Assembly: GCA_046484625.1 (NCBI GenBank)
Contig: JAWOIO010000071.1
Coordinates: 1 to 10,648 of the forward strand
From: DASUAO01 sp046484625
Lineage (GTDB): Bacteria; Actinomycetota; Acidimicrobiia; IMCC26256; PALSA-555
Reading direction: 5' to 3'
Length of the DNA stretch: 10,648 bases
Shown one piece after another: positions 5,740-10,648 of this stretch. The position numbers were made by a program, and so were the translations under genes. The notes under the pieces are model-generated. The model was not told the origin of the DNA, searched no databases, and saw only the letters and a program-made list of their open reading frames with translations. Position 1 is the first letter of the stretch, and the number at the start of each line of letters is the position of its first letter.

Positions 5740-6894
5740 TCAGGCGAGGAGACGGGCCATGAGCGAGTGTCCGGCGACCGACGTGCTCGACGCGACACCG
5801 CGCTCGCTGTAGGTGCCGCCCGGACCCGGTGACGTGGAGTCGAACAGCAGGTAGGGGACCGGGTCCGACGTGTGCGTCCGCAGCGCGCAGGGTGTCGCGT
5901 GGTCGGGGAGGAGCAGCACCCGGTAGGGCTCGTCGCCCAGCGACTCGACGATCGGGCCGATGATCTCCGCGTCCCACCGATCGAGCGACGCGACCTTCTC
6001 GTCGACGTCGCCCTGGTGCCCCGCCTCGTCGGTCGCTTCGACGTGGAGCACGAAGAGGTCGCGATCGACCAACGACGCGAGGCACGCGTCGCGTTGGGCG
6101 ACGTAGTCGTTGTCGAACCCGGCGGTCGCTCCCGGGACGTCGACGACCTCGAGGTCGAGGAGCACGCCGAGACCGCGGACGAGGTCGACTGCCGAGCTGA
6201 GTCGCCCCGTCGTCGCGTACCGGTCGACGAACCGGGGGAGTGACGGTCGGGTGCCCTGGCCCCAGAGCCACACCTGGGTGGCAATGCTGTCGACCGACGC
6301 GGCGACCTCCCGAACGATCGGCTCCGATGCCTCCATGAGCGCGCGCAGTCGTCGCGCCGACGGCCCGGTCGGCCATGCGGCCGCCTGGCCGGTGAGGTCG
6401 TGCGGCGGCACGCACTCGGCGTCGGCGAGGTCGCTGGGGACGACGCACAGATGGCGGTACTCGACGCCGGCGTGGAATCGGATGCCGTCGCGGCCGCCGC
6501 CGAGTGCCTCGTCGAGCGCGGTGATGATCGGATGGCTCTGCGCGTCGGAGGGATGGCCCCCGGCGAAGTCGACCATCGTGCCGTCGTCACCGATCGTCAC
6601 GAGGTTCGCTCGGTAGGCGACCTCTCCCGGCGCGAGGTCCACCCCCATCGCGGCGGCCTCGATGGGGGCGCGACCCGTGTGGTACTCGGCGGGATCGAAC
6701 CCGAGGATCGAGAGGTTGCCGACGTCGCTTCCCGGGGGGAGTCCGTCGGGGATCACCGCCGCCCGGCCGACCTCACCGCGCGCGGCGAGGCGCTCGAGGT
6801 GCGGCATCGATGCGGCCTCGAGCGGTGTGCGGCCGTCGAGCTCCGCCAGCGGTTCGTCGGCACAGCCGTCGGGGACGAGCACGAGGTACTTCAC
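5740..6894 (-). CDS. ApgM-type cofactor-independent phosphoglycerate mutase / proposed homoserine kinase
   Basis: This 384-residue protein belongs to the alkaline-phosphatase superfamily, archaeal-type phosphoglycerate mutase branch. From the GTG start it shows VPDGCADEP with metal ligand Asp9 and GSDVGNLSILGFDP with the presumed nucleophile Ser56. Further on are TGRAPIEAAAMG, TDEAGHQGD (Asp289, His293), PDHATP (Asp331, His332) and RTHTSDPVPYL (His341), so both metal sites look complete. One ApgM subfamily has been proposed to act as a homoserine kinase in genomes lacking thrB, because it lies among threonine-synthesis genes; the length and motifs here fit that subfamily as I remember it. Its position directly upstream of rho, where actinobacteria usually carry thrB, favours that reading over a glycolytic one, but sequence alone does not decide. 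GTG 6894 is preferred because homologues begin (M/V)KYxVLVPDG; GTG 6912 would add six residues. The substrate is uncertain, the family is not. I leave the symbol empty because apgM and thrB remain alternatives. Confidence 0.85.
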   Translation of the reverse strand: MKYLVLVPDGCADEPLAELDGRTPLEAASMPHLERLAARGEVGRAAVIPDGLPPGSDVGNLSILGFDPAEYHTGRAPIEAAAMGVDLAPGEVAYRANLVTIGDDGTMVDFAGGHPSDAQSHPIITALDEALGGGRDGIRFHAGVEYRHLCVVPSDLADAECVPPHDLTGQAAAWPTGPSARRLRALMEASEPIVREVAASVDSIATQVWLWGQGTRPSLPRFVDRYATTGRLSSAVDLVRGLGVLLDLEVVDVPGATAGFDNDYVAQRDACLASLVDRDLFVLHVEATDEAGHQGDVDEKVASLDRWDAEIIGPIVESLGDEPYRVLLLPDHATPCALRTHTSDPVPYLLFDSTSPGPGGTYSERGVASSTSVAGHSLMARLLA

Positions 6895-6966
6895 CCCCCG
6901 ATGCTCGCACACGGCAGGACCCGAGCCGATGTCGAGAGCGGATCGGGGGTCGATAGCGTGCGGGAG

Positions 6967-8220
6967 ATGTCGTCCCTGCCCGCGTCGCGCCGCGTGTTCG
7001 CCACGGCGGTCGTGGTCCTCGCCGGCGCCTGCTCATCAGGTGACGGCTCCGAACGACGCCCGACCGGGTCGACCGGCCCCACGGACCCGGCAGCGTCCAC
7101 GAGCAGTCCCCCGACGACCAGCGCGACCTCGGGCGCGGACCTGGCGGCGGCACGCGTCGCGCTGACGCTTGTCGCCGAGGTGCCCGACGCGGTCGCGCTC
7201 GCGACGCGGCGCGGCGATCCTTCGCTCTACGTCGGGACCCAGGACGGCAAGGTGCTGGCCGTCCGCGACGGGGTGACGCACCCGGTCCCGACCCTCGACC
7301 TCGGCGACAACGTCCGTTCCGGCGGTGAGCAGGGGCTGCTCGGCATGACCTTCGATCCGGACGGGCAGCACCTCTTCGTGCACTACAGCGGCCGATCGGG
7401 CGAGACCGTCGTCGCCGAGTACGTCGTGTCGATCCCGGGGGAGCGACCCGCCCTCGCCGCGACCTCCACCGCGCGGACGATCCTCACGGTTGACCAACCC
7501 CAGCCCAACCACAACGGTGGCGCGCTCGTCTTCGGTCCCGACGCCATGCTGTACCTCGGCCTCGGCGACGGCGGCGGAGCCGACGACTCCGGCAGCGGGC
7601 ACGCCCCGGAGGGCAACGGCCAGTCGACGGGCACGCTCCTCGGGAAGATCCTTCGCATCGATCCCACGGCCCGCGGCGGTGCGCAGTACCAGATCCCGAC
7701 GGACAACCCGTTCGCCTCGGGTGGCGGTCGGCCGGAGATCTTCGCCACCGGGCTGCGCAACCCCTGGCGCTTCTCCTTCGACGCCGAGACCGATGACCTC
7801 TGGATCGGCGATGTCGGGCAGGACGCGTGGGAAGAGATCGATGCGATCGCGTTCGACGACGCGTTCGGGGCGAACTTCGGCTGGCCCATCCTCGAGGGCT
7901 CGCAGCCGTTCCGGGAGGACACCGCGCCGGAGACCGTGCTTCCGGTGCTGGACATCAGCCACGACGACGGGGACTGCGCGGTGGTGGGCGGCCACGTGTA
8001 CCGCGGCGCGGCGATCCCCGATCTCGTCGGTGCCTACCTGTACTCCGACAACTGCAACGGGAAGATCCGCGCGGTCCGGCTCGCAGCAGACCGCACCGTC
8101 GAGCTCGCGCGCGACCTCGGGATCGAGACGAACGGCGTCACGTCCTTCGGCGAGGACGGTGACGGCGAGCTCTATGTCCTGACGGCGTCGGCGGGCGTGT
8201 TCCGGCTCACGGTGGCCTAA
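6967..8220 (+). CDS. Lipoprotein of the PQQ-dependent glucose/sorbosone dehydrogenase family
   Basis: This 417-residue protein begins with a lipoprotein signal peptide (basic SRR, hydrophobic FATAVVVLAG, lipobox LAGAC with Cys22). A Ser/Thr/Pro-rich linker to about 56 leads to a six-bladed beta-propeller. Family motifs are EQGLLGM (121-127), QPQPNHNGGAL (176-186, with the presumed catalytic His182), GLGDGG (198-203), GLRNPWRFSFD (262-272), GDVGQ (281-285) and GGHVYRG (341-347). Members are extracytoplasmic aldose or related dehydrogenases that use PQQ and calcium and pass electrons to the respiratory chain or a dye. Many homologues are uncharacterised, and no PQQ synthesis genes are in this window, so cofactor and substrate are inferred. 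The signal peptide decides the start. ATG 6967 is chosen, but GTG 6958 has a GGGGG run 8 nt upstream and is equally possible. It is divergent from the apgM-like gene across 72 bp, which probably hold both promoters. Confidence 0.9.
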   Translation: MSSLPASRRVFATAVVVLAGACSSGDGSERRPTGSTGPTDPAASTSSPPTTSATSGADLAAARVALTLVAEVPDAVALATRRGDPSLYVGTQDGKVLAVRDGVTHPVPTLDLGDNVRSGGEQGLLGMTFDPDGQHLFVHYSGRSGETVVAEYVVSIPGERPALAATSTARTILTVDQPQPNHNGGALVFGPDAMLYLGLGDGGGADDSGSGHAPEGNGQSTGTLLGKILRIDPTARGGAQYQIPTDNPFASGGGRPEIFATGLRNPWRFSFDAETDDLWIGDVGQDAWEEIDAIAFDDAFGANFGWPILEGSQPFREDTAPETVLPVLDISHDDGDCAVVGGHVYRGAAIPDLVGAYLYSDNCNGKIRAVRLAADRTVELARDLGIETNGVTSFGEDGDGELYVLTASAGVFRLTVA

Positions 8221-8230
8221 CCTCGGCCGC

Positions 8231-9592
8231 GTGAAGTTCGGCGTGTTCTACGAGCACCAGCTGCCTCGTCCGTGGACCGAGGACTCCGAGTACGACCTCC
8301 TCCAGCAGGCGCTCGAGCAGTGCGAGCTCGCGGACTCCCTCGGCATCGACTACGTGTGGGAGGTCGAGCACCACTTCCTCGAGGAGTACAGCCACTCGAG
8401 CGCTCCGGAGATCTTCCTTGCCGCCGTTGCGGCGCGGACAGAGCGGATCCGGCTCGGGCACGGGATCGTCCAGACACCGCCTCGCTTCAACCATCCGGCG
8501 CGCGTCGCCGAGCGCATCGCGACGCTCGACCTGATCTCGAACGGGCGCGTCGACTTCGGCTCCGGCGAGTCGTCGTCCGTCGCCGAGCTCGGGGGCTTCG
8601 GCATCGACCAGGCCGAGAAGCGGGCGATGTGGGAAGAGGGCCTCCGGGTCGCGGTGCGCTGCATGACCGAGACGCCGTTCACGGGCCACGACGGCCCGCA
8701 CGTCCAGATGCCGCCCCGTAACGTCATCCCGAAGCCGCGGCAGAAGCCGCATCCCCCGTTGTGGGTCGCGTGCAGCCGCAAGGAGACGATCCACCTCGCG
8801 GCCCAACGCGGAATCGGTGCCCTCGCGTTCGCGTTCGTCGACCCCGAGGAGGCTCGCTTCTGGGTCCAGGACTACGAGGCGACGCTCGCCGCCGAGGGCG
8901 TCCCGATCGGCGACGCCGTGAACGCCAACCTCGCCTGTGTCACGACGTTCATGTGTCACGAAGAAGAGGAGGTCGCGCTCGAGCGGGGGCTCGAGGGCGC
9001 GAACTTCTTCGGGTACTCGCTCGCGCACTACTACGTGTTCGGCCGCCACCGGCCCGGCACCACCGACGTGTGGGCCGACTACCAGGCGCGTCGCGCCGAG
9101 CACGGGTACTCGCCCGAGGCCGTCGAGGCCGCGCGCGCGTCCGGCGACCGACTCGGAGCCAAGGTGGTGGAGCAAGGGACCGAGGGGCTGCGCGGCGCGA
9201 TCGGGACCCCCGAGCAGATCCGCGAGTACCTCCGTCGCTACGAGGACTGCGGCATCGACCAGGTGATCCTGTGCTCGCAAGCCGGGCGGAACCGCCACGA
9301 GGACATCATGGAGAGCCTCGAGCTGTTCGGACGCGAGGTCCTCCCCGAGTTCGCCGATCGTGACGAACGGCGGGTGCGTGACAAGGCCGCGCGCCTCGAG
9401 CCGATCATCGACGCCGCGCTCGCGCGCAAGCCGGCCACCGAGCACCCGCCGCTGCCGGACGACTTCGAGATGCTGGCCATGCCCCGGGCGATGGCCGACA
9501 TGACGGGCAGCGACGACGTGCACCGCTGGCTCGACGAGTTCGCGGACGACGCCGCGATCGACGCGGCCGGGAAGTTCCAGGGACTGGTCTGA
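8231..9592 (+). CDS. Luciferase-like (LLM class) flavin- or F420-dependent oxidoreductase
   Basis: This 453-residue TIM-barrel enzyme belongs to the bacterial luciferase family. It begins MKFGVFYEHQ. It carries VWEVEHHF (42-49), where the paired histidines match those of luciferase-type active sites. The conserved barrel core GHGIVQTPPRFNHPARVAER follows at 76-95, with LISNGRVDFGSG at 101-112 and GTPEQI at 325-330. Family members oxidise or reduce small molecules with FMN or coenzyme F420. The signature cannot settle which, though F420 is widespread in actinobacteria. It is longer than typical members (about 340-380 residues), having an acidic C-terminal extension of about 80 residues with no motif I recognise. 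The GTG at 8231 sits 10 bp after the preceding stop, so the two genes are probably cotranscribed. They share an oxidoreductase theme, but no common pathway is evident. Confidence 0.9.
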   Translation: MKFGVFYEHQLPRPWTEDSEYDLLQQALEQCELADSLGIDYVWEVEHHFLEEYSHSSAPEIFLAAVAARTERIRLGHGIVQTPPRFNHPARVAERIATLDLISNGRVDFGSGESSSVAELGGFGIDQAEKRAMWEEGLRVAVRCMTETPFTGHDGPHVQMPPRNVIPKPRQKPHPPLWVACSRKETIHLAAQRGIGALAFAFVDPEEARFWVQDYEATLAAEGVPIGDAVNANLACVTTFMCHEEEEVALERGLEGANFFGYSLAHYYVFGRHRPGTTDVWADYQARRAEHGYSPEAVEAARASGDRLGAKVVEQGTEGLRGAIGTPEQIREYLRRYEDCGIDQVILCSQAGRNRHEDIMESLELFGREVLPEFADRDERRVRDKAARLEPIIDAALARKPATEHPPLPDDFEMLAMPRAMADMTGSDDVHRWLDEFADDAAIDAAGKFQGLV

Positions 9593-9614
9593 CCGGGCCC
9601 GCTTCGCCGTGGAT

Positions 9615-9663
9615 GTTCTTGCGTCAGGAACCCGCTGTGAGAACGGGATGTTGACGCATGAAC
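9615..9663. promoter_or_regulatory. Imperfect inverted repeat between the luciferase-like gene and prfA
   Basis: The arms 9615-9626 (GTTCTTGCGTCA) and 9652-9663 (TGACGCATGAAC) pair at 11 of 12 positions. An inner 4-bp stem (9631-9634 with 9644-9647) closes a 9-nt loop. It is the most conspicuous structure in the 90-bp gap. It may act as a terminator for the upstream pair (no T tract follows, as often in actinobacteria), or as an operator or folded leader for prfA, whose ATG lies 20 bp away. TTGACG at 9651-9656 resembles a -35 element, but no acceptable -10 lies at the proper distance. Confidence 0.45.
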
Positions 9664-9682
9664 GCGACGTACCCTGGTTCGG

Positions 9683-10648
9683 ATGTTCGAGCACCTGGCT
9701 GACCTCGAGGCCGAGCTCGACACGCTCGAGGCCCAGCTCTCCGAGATCTACGCGGGCGGCGACCAGGCGGCCGCGCGCGCGGCCGGGCGGCGCCATGCGG
9801 AGCTGAAGCCCGTCGTCGACGGGTACCGCGCCTACCACGCGGTTGCCGGCGAGATCGCCGAAGCCCACGAGATGCTCGAACACGAGGACGATCCCGCGAT
9901 GCGGGAGTTCCTCGCGACCGAGCTCGCCGAGAAGCAGAAGCACCTGGCCCGCCTCGAGTCCGAGATCAAGGAGCTGCTCGTCCCGCGTGATCCTGACGAC
10001 GGCAGGAACGTGATCGTCGAGATCCGTGGCGCCGAGGGCGGCGAGGAGGCGAACCTCTGGGCCGGCGACCTCGCCCAGATGTACGACGCCATGGCGAAGC
10101 GCCACGGGTGGAAGGTCGAGACCCTGTCGAGTCAGCCCTCCGACATGGGCGGCTTCCGGGAGGTCTCGCTCGTCGTGAAGGGCGCGGACGCGTGGTCGCG
10201 ACTCAAGTACGAGGCCGGCCCCCACCGGGTGCAACGGGTGCCGGTCACCGAGAGCCAGGGCCGCGTGCACACGAGCGTCGCCACCGTCGCGGTGCTCCCG
10301 GAGGCGGAGGCCGTCGACATCGAGATCGCCGCGAACGACCTCGACGTCGACGTCTATCGATCCAGCGGGCCCGGCGGTCAGTCGGTGAACACCACCGATT
10401 CGGCGGTCCGGATCACGCACAAGCCGACGGGCCTCGTCGTGACCTGTCAGGACGAGAAGAGCCAGCTCCAGAACAAGGAGAAGGCGCTTCGGATCCTGCG
10501 CTCGCGTCTGCTGCAGGTGGAGCGCGAGCGCCAGGAGTCCGAGCAGTCGACGGCCCGTCGCGACCAGGTGAAGGGCGGGGCGCCCAGGTCGCCGGCGAAG
10601 CCCTGCAGGGTGCTGCGCACCTCGGCCACCGCCGCCGGCTCGGGCGTC
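9683..10648 (+). CDS. prfA: Peptide chain release factor 1, C-terminus missing
   Basis: This protein releases the finished peptide at UAA and UAG codons. It has an N-terminal coiled-coil domain (about 1-100) and EIRGAEGGEEANLWAGDL (113-130). The codon-recognition tripeptide is PVT (187-189), whose PxT form marks RF1 rather than RF2. The catalytic GGQ is in SSGPGGQSVNTTDS (227-240). The frame follows the family through RRDQVKGG (292-299). Family members would then continue with a GxRSExIRTYNFPQ-like segment and about 60 more residues. Here residues 300-322 are unrelated, and no stop codon is reached before the window ends. The change at about 10577-10580 looks like a chimeric junction rather than a true variant. 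The ATG at 9683 is fixed by the family N-terminus (MFEHLADLE); its ribosome binding site is weak. It normally follows rho-rpmE, but here it lies apart and in the opposite orientation. Confidence 0.93.
   Translation, partial: MFEHLADLEAELDTLEAQLSEIYAGGDQAAARAAGRRHAELKPVVDGYRAYHAVAGEIAEAHEMLEHEDDPAMREFLATELAEKQKHLARLESEIKELLVPRDPDDGRNVIVEIRGAEGGEEANLWAGDLAQMYDAMAKRHGWKVETLSSQPSDMGGFREVSLVVKGADAWSRLKYEAGPHRVQRVPVTESQGRVHTSVATVAVLPEAEAVDIEIAANDLDVDVYRSSGPGGQSVNTTDSAVRITHKPTGLVVTCQDEKSQLQNKEKALRILRSRLLQVERERQESEQSTARRDQVKGGAPRSPAKPCRVLRTSATAAGSGV
10580..10648 (-). other. Terminal stretch unrelated to prfA, possibly from another locus
   Basis: The last 69 bases do not encode the expected RF1 C-terminus. 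Read on the minus strand they give an uninterrupted, protein-like segment (TPEPAAVAEVRSTLQGFAGD, then LGAP) with G or C at every third position, which could be the inside of an unrelated gene. The plus-strand frame is also open and GC-rich, so the direction is uncertain. I do not recognise a family, and I saw no matching copy elsewhere in the window. Confidence 0.4.

Noticed and set aside
5441..6448. N-terminal extension of the rho frame
   Set aside because: The frame stays open only because it lies out of phase with the apgM-like gene. The added residues are Arg/Pro-rich and unlike Rho, and a Shine-Dalgarno and the Rho_N domain mark the start near 5440.
6400..6966. N-terminal extension of the dehydrogenase-fold lipoprotein
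   Set aside because: It would overlap the apgM-like gene antisense and bury the lipoprotein signal peptide internally.
8207..10420. A 737-codon minus-strand open frame opposite the luciferase-like gene and prfA
   Set aside because: It is antisense to two clear genes and has no family features.

Overview
The window suggests a high-GC (about 70% by eye) actinobacterium. Third codon positions are nearly all G or C, and GTG starts are used beside ATG. Rho carries the long Arg/Gly-rich insert typical of Actinomycetota, and a luciferase-like (possibly F420-dependent) oxidoreductase is present. Gene order and protein character would fit an uncultured Acidimicrobiia-like lineage, but that finer placement is inference. 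The sequence reads like a whole contig from a draft or metagenome assembly, because both ends look artefactual. The left end is a perfect 128-bp palindrome. At the right end prfA loses its family sequence 70 bp before the end.

Layout. 1-167 (-): N-terminus of a lipoprotein running off the left edge. 445-516 (-): tRNA-Arg(CCG). 517-818: a gene-free stretch with a GATC-rich palindrome cluster. 819-2372 (+): AMP-forming acyl-CoA ligase, convergent with the next block. 2423-6894 (-): four genes which, in transcription order, are an ApgM-type phosphoglycerate mutase / proposed homoserine kinase, rho, rpmE (ribosomal protein L31) and a yqhQ-like DUF1385 membrane protein. 6967-9592 (+), divergent from that block: a lipoprotein of the PQQ-dependent glucose/sorbosone dehydrogenase fold, then 10 bp later a luciferase-like monooxygenase. 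9683-10648 (+): prfA (release factor 1), lacking a normal C-terminus.

How the genes fit together. In many Actinobacteria hom-thrC-thrB-rho-rpmE-prfA-prmC form one co-directional run. Here the ApgM-like gene occupies the place just upstream of rho where thrB normally sits, which supports the 'proposed homoserine kinase' reading of this subfamily. prfA lies on the other side of that gene and points the other way, so the ancestral cluster has been split. The rho gene has a good sigma70-like promoter in front of it, a predicted leader of about 220 nt, a strong hairpin close to its start and a short tandem repeat inside its coding sequence.

I found no CRISPR array, transposase, integrase, phage gene or toxin-antitoxin pair. 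No new multi-gene system is visible. The most useful observations are the apgM/thrB replacement, the rho leader, the GATC cluster and the two suspicious contig ends.
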